Assembly (NCBI RefSeq): GCF_009762775.1
Contig: NZ_CP046401.1
Location: 5,024,001 to 5,088,000 of the forward strand
DNA: 64,000 bases
DNA from: Maribellus comscasis
GTDB taxonomy: Bacteria; Bacteroidota; Bacteroidia; Bacteroidales; Prolixibacteraceae
Direction: 5' to 3'
A program made the translations under genes and the position numbers. The notes beneath the pieces are model-generated. The model worked only from the letters and a program-made list of their open reading frames with translations, searched no databases and was not told the DNA's origin. Positions within the stretch are counted from its first letter, which is position 1; the number at the start of each line of letters is the position of its first letter. Below are positions 52,701-59,474 of this stretch, piece by piece.

Positions 52701-55152
52701 CTGTTCCTTCCGTTCCGCCGGTTATTCCCCCTGTAACCACGGGAACATTCCAGCTAAATGTTGTTCCGACCGGAAAATAGGCATTTACACTGTCTGCCGG
52801 ACTTACTAAAAAATTATCGCCATTACATATCGAGGTTTCAAAATTTTCAATCACAGGAGTGGTAATGGTAATATTATCTGCCGTTTTTATATTATTACAA
52901 CCTGAACCACTGGTTCCACCATCGCATTCTTCCAGTGGATCTGTTGGTGCACCAACTTCATCACTTGTTGCATCAATGTCAATCACGTCTGCCGGTCTCA
53001 TAATCGAAGCAGTTGGCGCAATTGTACTGGCGCCAGTTAAAGGAGAACTTAACATTCCGGAAATTGTATAAACAATTGTACTTCCGTTTGTAATATCCAG
53101 GTTTGAAGTGAACGAGTTTCCTGAATAGCTTACATTGCTTTGAGAAGCAGTGCCCGCTGACACAGAAAAAGTATAACTGGTTATTGTAAAGCCAGATGGT
53201 GCTGAGAAACTAAAAGAAGCGTCGTCAGCATCAGCAGTTGTTATACTTGTTGCAATGTTCTCAACTTTAATTGTGTAAGTGACAGAGTCGCCGATACAAC
53301 CAAAATTTTGGTTGGGAGTGATGCTGTTTACTGCGAGATCTAATACGTCAACTTGTGCAGTGGCCATAACAAAATCACTTTTTATATAAGTCCAGGTATC
53401 CAGGAGTTTGTTGTTCCCAAAATCAGTAAATCCTGCAGAGCTAAATGTTCCCCATTTGTGGCCATTAAGATTACTGGATATTCCTTCATTTGTTCCTGTA
53501 CTAATTGGGCTCGATGAAGTTCCTGAGCTTGAAGTCCCGTTGTCATTCCAATAAACAGAATCTCTGTTAGAAAGAACTGCAAAATTGTTGTCAAAACCGC
53601 CAGTCAGTTCTATTATTATTCCTTTAGGATTAATTTCTACATCGGTGAATGGAAAATGTACTTCTCCAACTGCTATTTTTGCTCGAACAGAAATTGTTGT
53701 TGGTTCTGTAATTGAGTTACCTAAACCATTCTTCCCATCCCAATGAACAGTATTGCTACCCACTTCACTATTGTCAGAAAGTGAAAGGTCTTCTGCATCA
53801 TCGAAACTTCCATTATTATCCACATCAATATAAATAATACAAGAACCGTTTGCGTTGGAAGTGTATGTTATATCTGCTCCGTCAGGACCAACTAGTACTT
53901 TGCCGCTATTTTCTGAACCCGTAATTGAAATGTTGGATATTTCGGGCTGAGTAGCAGAGCCTTTTAGCCAAGTTGTTGCAGTCGCTCCATCTAAATAGAT
54001 ATTAGCGCTGGTCGGTAAGTCCAATGCCGGTTTTGCATAAAATATTTTATGGGTAATATCGTTTGAACCATTGTCTGGCTCGCGGGGATCATATACATAT
54101 GTTTGTGTTGTTTCGGAAACAGAGCCGAAGTCTTTACTTTTATAAGCTCTTGTTCCGTTTTTATAGCTGTAAGGTATTGTTGACGTAATCTGGTCTCCGT
54201 CAGTATTTTGAATCCCTTTGTTATTGGCGAAAAAACCAAAAGATGCACCAATTTGTCCGTTGTTGTCCACCATATAGGTGTAACCGTTATTCGTAACAAC
54301 ATAGAATTTACCAAAAAAACCACCGTAGTTATCGCTGAAATTAGAGGAGGTATTTGGCAAAGTACCATTGAATATGTTGCTGTAAACTCTGCCGGGGATC
54401 AAGCTCGAAGCATCAGAAGCACTACCAACAGAAACATCCCAGGCAGCTATCATTGCTGAACTGCCTGATCGCACATCCTGCGTCCAGTTTGCATCGGCAT
54501 CAAAAGTATAGCCATCTGAAATAGTTGTTCCATCTCCCATTGAAATAAACTCCACTTTCCAGATGCCGGCCTCGTCTGCTACTTTTGTGAATGGAGTATA
54601 ACCATCAGTTTCTCCATTCCGGTTTGGTCCGTTCAGCTCCTCTTCCCGGTTGGCGATTAATCCTACTGTTGAGCTATTGCCTGAACTGTAGACATTCCCG
54701 CTTGGAGATGTAAGTTTTATTTGTCCGGTTGCAGATCCAAAACCGTAATTCTTTCCCTGCATGCTCGAGCCAGTATAGATTGTTTCACCGTTGTTTACAT
54801 ACACCCACATCATCCCCTGACTTGGGTACATGTTAAAGAGTTGAGGGGTGGTGCTGCTTCTGCTTAATAAATAAGCACGTTTTCCATTTATACCATCCGG
54901 GTATAAGTTAGCACTTCCGTCTGCCAGTGCAAAACTGGAATATAAGACAGAAATCACCAGAAAAATTGCCCCCGCATTAATTTTTTCTGAAATATTGTTT
55001 TTTAAATGGGAAGTGTGAAGTATTTGATTTTGAATATTACAAAGCAAATGTTGCAGGTTTGTCAAATACTTACCATTTCTAAACTTTTTGAAGATTGAAT
55101 TAAAGCAAGGTTTTTTTGTATTAACCTTACGTTTGGGTAAAATTTTTTCCAT
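40717..55152 (-). CDS. Giant repeat adhesin (4811 aa) with T9SS type B sorting domain
   Basis: A surface protein of SprB-like layout. The signal segment is at about 58-77 (AGAIFLVISVLYSSFALA) after an unusually long basic N-region. Residues ~78-1350 hold an N-terminal globular part and several PKD/Ig-like domains. Then come 33 tandem 78-residue repeats (about 1354-3927), more PKD-like domains, an HYR-like domain (APTIICPEDID), two cadherin-like/VCBS domains and thrombospondin type 3 Ca-binding repeats (DTDGDGIPNYLDIDSDNDG, about 4505-4690). The gliding-motility C-terminal domain follows (IVPNGFSPNNDGVNDFF to the end). It is probably exported by the T9SS with the downstream PorP/SprF protein and used in adhesion or gliding. 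No frameshift is seen. Confidence 0.93.
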   Translation of the reverse strand: MEKILPKRKVNTKKPCFNSIFKKFRNGKYLTNLQHLLCNIQNQILHTSHLKNNISEKINAGAIFLVISVLYSSFALADGSANLYPDGINGKRAYLLSRSSTTPQLFNMYPSQGMMWVYVNNGETIYTGSSMQGKNYGFGSATGQIKLTSPSGNVYSSGNSSTVGLIANREEELNGPNRNGETDGYTPFTKVADEAGIWKVEFISMGDGTTISDGYTFDADANWTQDVRSGSSAMIAAWDVSVGSASDASSLIPGRVYSNIFNGTLPNTSSNFSDNYGGFFGKFYVVTNNGYTYMVDNNGQIGASFGFFANNKGIQNTDGDQITSTIPYSYKNGTRAYKSKDFGSVSETTQTYVYDPREPDNGSNDITHKIFYAKPALDLPTSANIYLDGATATTWLKGSATQPEISNISITGSENSGKVLVGPDGADITYTSNANGSCIIYIDVDNNGSFDDAEDLSLSDNSEVGSNTVHWDGKNGLGNSITEPTTISVRAKIAVGEVHFPFTDVEINPKGIIIELTGGFDNNFAVLSNRDSVYWNDNGTSSSGTSSSPISTGTNEGISSNLNGHKWGTFSSAGFTDFGNNKLLDTWTYIKSDFVMATAQVDVLDLAVNSITPNQNFGCIGDSVTYTIKVENIATSITTADADDASFSFSAPSGFTITSYTFSVSAGTASQSNVSYSGNSFTSNLDITNGSTIVYTISGMLSSPLTGASTIAPTASIMRPADVIDIDATSDEVGAPTDPLEECDGGTSGSGCNNIKTADNITITTPVIENFETSICNGDNFLVSPADSVNAYFPVGTTFSWNVPVVTGGITGGTEGTDAINISGTLFNPTSSIQTAIYSITPTSPDGCDGDQFTVTVTVNPIPDPYISGSSDVCLNSLITYSNDSVAGNTYLWQVTGGTITGVTTNASVEISWESLGTGTIYVTETNSGTGCIGTDTLEVDISEIVIDVSNPPSDITECADTMLDGVWGKYIDWSSPDFNLGCVGSGDANFMMEFNLPESKWDCWIYDGVQRIGPSTAQLYQSVSSYGSKDTCSITGPLAFIEPSIDVHMDIYAPTGENFTWELILVDSTEHSIGSINITGDGTTKPYTINIPSSVSKGAYKFKYKFIKAKSTKILDSEVDNIYFDGILIDNGCSNEIDFSVIGPKPGFFPVTSDSTLTYKAIYRPNDTDSIVETYSFTVTVNPLPEVSVGDETVCAGTKATFETINLGSNYTYQWHLNEVAISGATEYNYTTDSTVTGMNNNLYKVVVTNTTTGCQNEDSGTLTVEECCAIEVTANSNSPICEENELSLSASTTGEKGGVSFSWTGPNSFISSTQNPTVSSPETGWYYVTATDDGVSGCYDVDSVYVTVNALPTADAGDDVTIDCNNTDTQLNASGGVSYSWEPATGLSAANIANPVAEPLVTTTYTVTVTAANGCTDTDQVTVNVDKDAPTANAGDDVTIDCNNTDTQLNASGGVSYSWEPATGLSAANIANPVAEPLVTTTYTVTVTAANGCTDTDQVTVNVDKDAPTADAGDDVTIDCNNTDTQLNASGGVSYSWEPAEGLSAANIANPVAEPLVTTTYTVTVTAANGCTDTDQVTVNVDKDAPTANAGDDVTIDCNNTDTQLNASGGVSYSWEPAEGLSAANIANPVAEPLVTTTYTVTVTAANGCTDTDQVTVNVDKDAPTANAGDDVTIDCNNTDTQLNASGGVSYSWEPAEGLSAANIANPVAEPLVTTTYTVTVTAANGCTDTDQVTVNVDKDAPTANAGDDVTIDCNNTDTQLNASGGVSYSWEPATGLSAANIANPVAEPLVTTTYTVTVTAANGCTDTDQVTVNVDKDAPTADAGDDVTIDCNNTDTQLNASGGVSYSWEPATGLSAANIANPVAEPLVTTTYTVTVTAANGCTDTDQVTVNVDKDAPTANAGDDVTIDCNNTDTQLNASGGVSYSWEPAEGLSAANIANPVAEPLVTTTYTVTVTAANGCTDTDQVTVNVDKDAPTANAGDDVTIDCNNTDTQLNASGGVSYSWEPAEGLSAANIANPVAEPLVTTTYTVTVTAANGCTDTDQVTVNVDKDAPTANAGDDVTIDCNNTDTQLNASGGVSYSWEPATGLSAANIANPVAEPLVTTTYTVTVTAANGCTDTDQVTVNVDKDAPTANAGDDVTIDCNNTDTQLNASGGVSYSWEPATGLSAANIANPVAEPLVTTTYTVTVTAANGCTDTDQVTVNVDKDAPTADAGDDVTIDCNNTDTQLNASGGVSYSWEPATGLSAANIANPVAEPLVTTTYTVTVTAANGCTDTDQVTVNVDKDAPTANAGDDVTIDCNNTDTQLNASGGVSYSWEPATGLSAANIANPVAEPLVTTTYTVTVTAANGCTDTDQVTVNVDKDAPTANAGDDVTIDCNNTDTQLNASGGVSYSWEPATGLSAANIANPVAEPLVTTTYTVTVTAANGCTDTDQVTVNVDKDAPTANAGDDVTIDCNNTDTQLNASGGVSYSWEPATGLSAANIANPVAEPLVTTTYTVTVTAANGCTDTDQVTVNVDKDAPTADAGDDVTIDCNNTDTQLNASGGVSYSWEPATGLSAANIANPVAEPLVTTTYTVTVTAANGCTDTDQVTVNVDKDAPTADAGDDVTIDCNNTDTQLNASGGVSYSWEPAEGLSAANIANPVAEPLVTTTYTVTVTAANGCTDTDQVTVNVDKDAPTADAGDDVTIDCNNTDTQLNASGGVSYSWEPAEGLSAANIANPVAEPLVTTTYTVTVTAANGCTDTDQVTVNVDKDAPTANAGDDVTIDCNNTDTQLNASGGVSYSWEPAEGLSAANIANPVAEPLVTTTYTVTVTAANGCTDTDQVTVNVDKDAPTANAGDDVTIDCNNTDTQLNASGGVSYSWEPAEGLSAANIANPVAEPLVTTTYTVTVTAANGCTDTDQVTVNVDKDAPTANAGDDVTIDCNNTDTQLNASGGVSYSWEPAEGLSAANIANPVAEPLVTTTYTVTVTAANGCTDTDQVTVNVDKDAPTANAGDDVTIDCNNTDTQLNASGGVSYSWEPAEGLSAANIANPVAEPLVTTTYTVTVTAANGCTDTDQVTVNVDKDAPTANAGDDVTIDCNNTDTQLNASGGVSYSWEPATGLSAANIANPVAEPLVTTTYTVTVTAANGCTDTDQVTVNVDKDAPTADAGDDVTIDCNNTDTQLNASGGVSYSWEPATGLSAANIANPVAEPLVTTTYTVTVTAANGCTDTDQVTVNVDKDAPTADAGDDVTIDCNNTDTQLNASGGVSYSWEPATGLSAANIANPVAEPLVTTTYTVTVTAANGCTDTDQVTVNVDKDAPTADAGDDVTIDCNNTDTQLNASGGVSYSWEPATGLSAANIANPVAEPLVTTTYTVTVTAANGCTDTDQVTVNVDKDAPTANAGDDVTIDCNNTDTQLNASGGVSYSWEPATGLSAANIANPVAEPLVTTTYTVTVTAANGCTDTDQVTVNVDKDAPTADAGDDATIDCNNTDTQLNASGGVSYSWEPAEGLSAANIANPVAEPLVTTTYTVTVTAANGCTDTDQVTVNVDKDAPTANAGDDVTIDCNNTDTQLNASGGVSYSWEPATGLSAANIANPVAEPLVTTTYTVTVTAANGCTDTDQVTVNVDKDAPTANAGDDATIDCNNTDTQLNASGGVSYSWEPAEGLSAANIANPVAEPLVTTTYTVTVTAANGCTDTDQVTVNVDKDTPTANAGDDVTIDCNNTDTQLNASGGVSYSWEPATGLSAANIANPVAEPLVTTTYTVTVTAANGCTDTDQVTVNVDKDAPTANAGDDVTIDCNNTDTQLNASGGVSYSWEPAEGLSAANIANPVAEPLVTTTYTVTVTAANGCTDTDQVTVNVDKDAPTANAGDDVTIDCNNTDTQLNASGGVSYSWEPAEGLSAANIANPVAEPLVTTTYTVTVTAANGCTDTDQVTVNVDKDAPTANIKGTTEICSGDQSILDASSSTVQGTPSYVWEKDGITLPNEIGDTLIVRESGEYVLEITDSNGCTDTDTLVIKVNIVPSIDPIDDVEGCDLYELPQLPEGFAYYAQSMGIEPVSGTITEDSTIFVYAATGTDGMCWTEDTFNVVINVTPELGSFDDIQACDSYTLPELAIGNYFTASIGQGTQFNAGDILTEDVIIYVYAANGTDDMCWDEESFSITIVESPEIVASEVSPAECGIPNSGSASVRVLSGGSGNYSYSWDNGNTSQTATNLSAGRHFIVITDLETGCTDIADVQITENDTEAPTIICPEDIDTIITSETCEIELTIPVPEVEENCSIATVINNFNDSTNASGVYPAGTTIVQWIATDASGNADTCEQIIVVKSAPVANDDFVDVPEGTSQTIEPLANDVDCDNNIDATTLTIIAGPSHGTVSEIDLENGTFVYTPEVDFSGTDTLQYSICDADNLCDEALIIINVTTVNVPPVAIDDTLLVGNCGGEVTFNVALNDYDPDGDELTVPEIISSVENGALVQNEDGTFTYTPEDGFIGTVQFTYEICDSENTEVALCDQALVTIDIMLDTDCDQVPDEIDIDDDNDGILDIDETFTADTDGDGIPNYLDIDSDNDGIIDNIEGQAEGTYRAPVWSDSDGDGWDDQYDPDSGGTYFERADTDNDGDPDFIDTDADADGIDDYIEGFDMEDENGVIDSIPEIFAAGTDTDLDGLDDNYDNIDGWGVYNNPIGGNAPLPDHDGDGVRAWRDADDKPEGGEDDSALGCELIVPNGFSPNNDGVNDFFKVVFECAEGEQAFGEIYPDAKLYIYNRWGNLLYEQEHYGNINMLGNTDAWWDGYSENTLTVGNSKVPSGTYVFILVLEGNDVRKGTVFVNY
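43371..51092 (-). repeat. 33 tandem copies of a 234-bp coding repeat
   Basis: The phase marker GAGCGTCTTT recurs every 234 bp, and the array spans exactly 7722 bp = 33 units with no indel. Each unit encodes one 78-residue PKD/Ig-like domain (AGDDVTIDCNNTDTQLNASG ... NGCTDTDQVTVNVDKDAPT) with a Cys pair. Differences are limited to a few sites: A(T/E)G in WEPATG, TANAG/TADAG, DDV/DDA, one DAP to DTP, and several silent changes. DNA identity between units is very high over the whole array. Confidence 0.97.
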
Positions 55153-55677
55153 AGCGTTTGATCTATAAAGTACATATTCCGATTTACTAAAACACAGTAA
55201 CTGAGGTCGTTGTAATGACGACAGTTCGATCTAAAACGTTATGATAAATGAAATTTCAGGAAAGAATATTAATAACCCCTTATTTTTTATCTTCCTAATA
55301 TTCCGTTATCATCCTTGGTTTTTGCTAATGCAAATTATGACTTAAAAACTTAATTTCCAAATGTGATTTTTGCATATTTACGTCCTCCAATTGAGTTTTT
55401 TGTTTTTCGTTTGCAATCAACTTGTATGTAAACAATGAATGTGCCATTAATTATATTGTTTTGATTTTGAGTTGTTTATGCTTTTGTAAATAAGTCTTTT
55501 TTGTCCCATTCCGGGACAGTTTATCTAAAAAGTAAAAAAATGCTAAAATATCTCTTATTGTTTTTTATTGGGGTTTTTTACATTTGTTTAAATTTTTAGC
55601 CCGGTTGTTTTGAATCATATTTTCTGATTAAATATTATTAATTTTGACTTAATTATTTATTGTTAAATTAAATTGCT
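55153..55677. other. Divergent spacer between giant adhesin and fucosidase genes
   Basis: This 525-bp AT-rich spacer contains no plausible ORF or RNA gene. It must hold the promoters of the minus-strand adhesin operon and the plus-strand fucosidase operon. Only the latter shows a recognisable promoter (55558-55586). Confidence 0.6.
55558..55586 (+). promoter_or_regulatory. Bacteroidota-type promoter for the fucosidase operon
   Basis: TTG at 55558-55560 and TACATTTG at 55579-55586 are separated by 18 bp, close to the TTTG-N19-TAnnTTTG consensus. It lies about 92 bp upstream of the fucosidase start. Confidence 0.55.
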
Positions 55678-57762
55678 ATGAATCGACTGAACATAATTGT
55701 ATTTGTTGTTTTGCTGTTATCATCGTGTAGCCAAACACCTCCGCCGGAGGCAATCTCTCCGCTACCGTCTGAGCGGCAGTTAGCCTGGCATGAGTTGGAA
55801 TTTTATGCCTTTGTACATTTTAATATGAACACATTTACCAATATGGAGTGGGGATTTGGTGATGAAAGCCCGGAGTTGTTTAATCCAACTGAACTGGACT
55901 GTCGCCAATGGGCTCGCGTTTGCAAAGAAGCCGGGATGAAAGGGATTATTCTTACCGCAAAACATCATGATGGGTTTTGTTTGTGGCCTTCAGAGTATAC
56001 TGAACATTCAGTCAGGAACTCTCCATGGAAAAATGGGGAGGGTGATGTTGTAAAGGAGCTTTCGGAAGCTTGCAAGGAGTATGGTTTAAAAATGGGAGTT
56101 TATCTTTCTCCCTGGGATAGAAATCATGCTGACTATGGAAAACCCGAGTACATTACATATTTTAGAAACCAATTGCGGGAACTCCTTTCCAATTATGGCG
56201 ATATTTATGAAGTATGGTTTGATGGCGCCAACGGTGGAACCGGTTGGTATGGCGGCGCCAATGAAGAACGGCGGATCGACAGAACAACTTATTACGATTG
56301 GGAAAACACGCGTAAAATTGTGCGTGAGCTTCAACCACAAGCCTGTATGTTCAGCGATGCCGGGCCAGATATTCGGTGGGTTGGAAATGAAAGTGGCTGG
56401 GCCGGTGAAACCAACTGGAGCATTTTGAAACGTGATGAGTTTGCTCCCGGAGTAGTTTCTGACGTAAAATTTCTTCAACATGGGCAGATTGATGGAACGC
56501 ATTGGTTGCCTGCAGAAGTTGATGTTTCAATCCGCCCGGGCTGGTATTACCACCCGTCGGAAGACCACAAAGTTAAGACCTTGCCTCAGTTATTGGATAT
56601 ATATTATAATTCTATCGGACGAAACGCATCTTTTTTACTAAATCTTCCCGTTGATACGCGTGGACTGGTAAATGAAAATGATGTACAACAACTCAGAAAA
56701 TTGTCGGAAGCAATTCAAGCTGATTTTGCAGATAATCTGGCTTTTGGAAAAGATGTAACTGCGTCAAATACCCGTGGGAATTCAAAATCATATAAACCCG
56801 AAAATGTGGTTGATAACGATCCTCAAACGTATTGGGCTGCAGATGATGGCACGGTTGTTTCGTCGGTTACTGTTGACTTTAAAGAAGCAACAGAATTTAA
56901 CCGTTTTCTGGTACAGGAATATATTTCATTGGGGCAACGCGTAAAAGAGTTTACTCTTGAAGCTTTCGTTGATGATGAATGGAAGCAAATTGACTCACAG
57001 ACAACAATTGGATACAAGAGGATTTTGCGATTCCCCAATGTAGTTGCCACAAAGGTTCGTTTAAATATTAAAGATGTAAAAGCGTGTCCGGTAATTTCAA
57101 ACATTGAAGTGTATAAAGCGCCTAAGGTGTTGCTTGAACCGCAAATAACCAGGAGTAAATCAGGAATGATTTCAATGAAAGCTTTTGATACCGGCCTGGA
57201 TATTTTTTATACAACAGACGGAACCGAACCTTCAGCTCAGTCATTACAATATTCAGAACCGTTTGTAATGGATGAAAAAGTTCAGATCAAAGCGCTCGCT
57301 TTTGATTCAAAAGATAAAAAATCAAGCCCGGTGACAACAGTTCAGTTTGATGTTTCGAAAGCAACATGGGAATTAAAAGGCAAGTTTGCAAATGAAGTAA
57401 GAGCAGAATTGATATTTGACGGGAAGCCGGAAACTGCGTGGACTCTCCAGGATGGAAATCAGGCAGATTATATTATTGACTTAGGAAAAGAGCTTAATTT
57501 GAAAGGATTTACCTATTTGCCGGATCAAGGGCGACACAACCCGGGTGTGATTTTTAACTATGAGTTTTATACCAGTCGCAACGGGAAAAATTGGGGTTCT
57601 CCGGTTTTAAAAGGCGAATTTTCAAACATTAAAAATAGTCCGGTTTTACAGCAGAAAAATTTTGAATCGGTAAATGCCCGTTATATTAAGCTCAGGGCAA
57701 TTGCTCCCGCAGAAGTGAATGGAAGAATTGGAATAGCAGAATTTGACATAATCACAGAGTAG
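55678..57762 (+). CDS. GH29 alpha-L-fucosidase lipoprotein
   Basis: This 694-residue exported enzyme would release fucose from glycans. The lipobox LLSSC makes Cys17 the lipidated residue. The GH29 catalytic domain (about 30-340) contains FYAFVHFNMNTFT, TAKHHDGFCLWPS and EVWFDGANG, with nucleophile Asp182. Its WYGG and GNESGWAGETNW features suit the alpha-1,3/1,4 (subfamily B) type. An F5/8 type C sugar-binding domain (about 350-475), a chitobiase-like C-terminal domain (IFYTTDGTEPS, about 495-560) and a second F5/8 C-like domain (565-694) follow. It lies 1 bp before the M28 peptidase gene, with which it is cotranscribed. Confidence 0.93.
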   Translation: MNRLNIIVFVVLLLSSCSQTPPPEAISPLPSERQLAWHELEFYAFVHFNMNTFTNMEWGFGDESPELFNPTELDCRQWARVCKEAGMKGIILTAKHHDGFCLWPSEYTEHSVRNSPWKNGEGDVVKELSEACKEYGLKMGVYLSPWDRNHADYGKPEYITYFRNQLRELLSNYGDIYEVWFDGANGGTGWYGGANEERRIDRTTYYDWENTRKIVRELQPQACMFSDAGPDIRWVGNESGWAGETNWSILKRDEFAPGVVSDVKFLQHGQIDGTHWLPAEVDVSIRPGWYYHPSEDHKVKTLPQLLDIYYNSIGRNASFLLNLPVDTRGLVNENDVQQLRKLSEAIQADFADNLAFGKDVTASNTRGNSKSYKPENVVDNDPQTYWAADDGTVVSSVTVDFKEATEFNRFLVQEYISLGQRVKEFTLEAFVDDEWKQIDSQTTIGYKRILRFPNVVATKVRLNIKDVKACPVISNIEVYKAPKVLLEPQITRSKSGMISMKAFDTGLDIFYTTDGTEPSAQSLQYSEPFVMDEKVQIKALAFDSKDKKSSPVTTVQFDVSKATWELKGKFANEVRAELIFDGKPETAWTLQDGNQADYIIDLGKELNLKGFTYLPDQGRHNPGVIFNYEFYTSRNGKNWGSPVLKGEFSNIKNSPVLQQKNFESVNARYIKLRAIAPAEVNGRIGIAEFDIITE

Positions 57763-57763
57763 C

Positions 57764-59401
57764 ATGCAAAAAAATATATTACTGCTTTTTGTAGCGATTT
57801 TAATTTTTGCCTGTAAGCCGGAAGTGAAAAATGACGGCGAATCGGCCATTTTGTACGGAAACATTGAAAAGCATGTTGCCGAACTGGCATCGGACAAATA
57901 TAAAGGCCGGGCGCCAATGTCGGATGCTGAGCCGCTGGTTTTAGATTATCTTTCAACTCAAATGAAACAAATCGGACTGGAAGGAGCAAATAAAGGAAGC
58001 TATTTTCAAGAGGTCCCGATTTTAAGTATCACGTCAAAATTGTCGGATGCACTCGATTTTGATACTCCAACAGGAAAACAAAGCTTTAACAAGCTTAACG
58101 AATATGTAGCGTTTTCGCAAAAGGTGGAGGAGGAAATGTTGCTGCAAAATTCTGAAGTAATTTTTGCAGGGTTTGGAATAACGGCTCCTGAATTTGATCG
58201 CGATGATTTTGCCGGAGTTGATGTGAAGGGGAAAACAATTATCGTTTTTGTTAACGATCCGGGCTATGGAACCAGCGATGACTATTTTAAAGGAAATACG
58301 ATGACTTATTATGGCCGCTGGACCTATAAGTTTGAAGAAGCAGCCCGAAGAGGAGCCAAAGCTTGTTTTATTGTTCACGAAACCGGGCCGGCAGGTTATC
58401 CCTGGGGAGTGGTTAGGAACAATGGTGAAACAACAAAACTTTTTCTTGACTCGGAAGATGGTTACAAAAACCGCTGTTCTTTTGAGGGGTGGATAACAAA
58501 AGAGTCTGCCGAAAAACTTTTTAAAGCCTGTGGTTATAATTTTGATGAATTAAAACAAAAAGCAATCTCAAAAGATTTTAACCCCTTTGAATTAAATGCA
58601 AAGGCTTCCGCAAAAATTACGAGTACATTTAAAAAAGGAACATCAAAAAATGTATGCGGTCTTATTAAGGGAACTACAAAACCGGACGAAGTTGTGGTTT
58701 ATACTGCACATTGGGATCATCTGGGAGTAGGAACGCCAGTAAATGGTGACAGTATATATAATGGCGCAACCGACAATGCAAGTGCTGTTTCCTGGATGCT
58801 TGAAATTGCCCGCGCGTTTAAATCCGGAAAACAACCGGAGCGTTCCCTGCTTTTTTTGGCCGTAACATCAGAGGAGTCAGGATTGCTTGGTTCTGGTTAT
58901 TATGCTGAAAATCCTTTCTTTCCAATGAATAAAACGGTTGCCTGTATAAATACCGATGTTATATTATTTATCGGAAAGTTTAAAGATGTTACCGTTACCG
59001 GATACGGACATTCAGAGTTGGATAATTTGTTGGCAGAGGAAGCTAAAAAACAGGGGCGCTACATAGCGCAGGACCCAAATCCGGAAAACGGCATGTTCTT
59101 TAGGTCTGATCATTTTCCGTTTATGAAAAAAGGTGTACCGGCAATTTTTGCAAAAGGATATATTGAGGCAGAAAGTTATGGAAAAGAAAAGACGCTTGAG
59201 TTAATTTCTGATTATTGGGAAAATACCTATCATAAACCAACTGATGAGTACCATGCAGAAACCGCCGATTTAAATGGATTGGTTCAGGATGCAAAACTGT
59301 TTTATAATGTAGGATTGCGACTGGCAAATTCTGTTGCCTGGCCCGTTTGGAATAACGGTTCCGAATTTAAGGCGGTCAGAGAGCAGTCATTGGAGCATTA
59401 A
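57764..59401 (+). CDS. M28-family metallopeptidase lipoprotein
   Basis: This 545-residue exported peptidase has Cys17 of IFAC as the likely lipidation site. A PA-like insert lies at about 110-270. The M28 zinc ligands are visible in AHWDHLG (His), GATDNASA (Asp), TSEESGLLG (catalytic Glu pair), INTDVI (Asp) and RSDHFPFMKKGVPA (His). It most likely acts as an aminopeptidase in the periplasm or at the cell surface. The start follows the fucosidase stop by one base. Pairing with a fucosidase suggests joint glycoprotein degradation, which is inference. Confidence 0.92.
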   Translation: MQKNILLLFVAILIFACKPEVKNDGESAILYGNIEKHVAELASDKYKGRAPMSDAEPLVLDYLSTQMKQIGLEGANKGSYFQEVPILSITSKLSDALDFDTPTGKQSFNKLNEYVAFSQKVEEEMLLQNSEVIFAGFGITAPEFDRDDFAGVDVKGKTIIVFVNDPGYGTSDDYFKGNTMTYYGRWTYKFEEAARRGAKACFIVHETGPAGYPWGVVRNNGETTKLFLDSEDGYKNRCSFEGWITKESAEKLFKACGYNFDELKQKAISKDFNPFELNAKASAKITSTFKKGTSKNVCGLIKGTTKPDEVVVYTAHWDHLGVGTPVNGDSIYNGATDNASAVSWMLEIARAFKSGKQPERSLLFLAVTSEESGLLGSGYYAENPFFPMNKTVACINTDVILFIGKFKDVTVTGYGHSELDNLLAEEAKKQGRYIAQDPNPENGMFFRSDHFPFMKKGVPAIFAKGYIEAESYGKEKTLELISDYWENTYHKPTDEYHAETADLNGLVQDAKLFYNVGLRLANSVAWPVWNNGSEFKAVREQSLEH

Positions 59402-59474
59402 TTTTAAGCTGTTTTTCAACAAACTCCTTTAATTATTTGTAACTATCATAATGATATTTACTTTTTTGTAGTTT

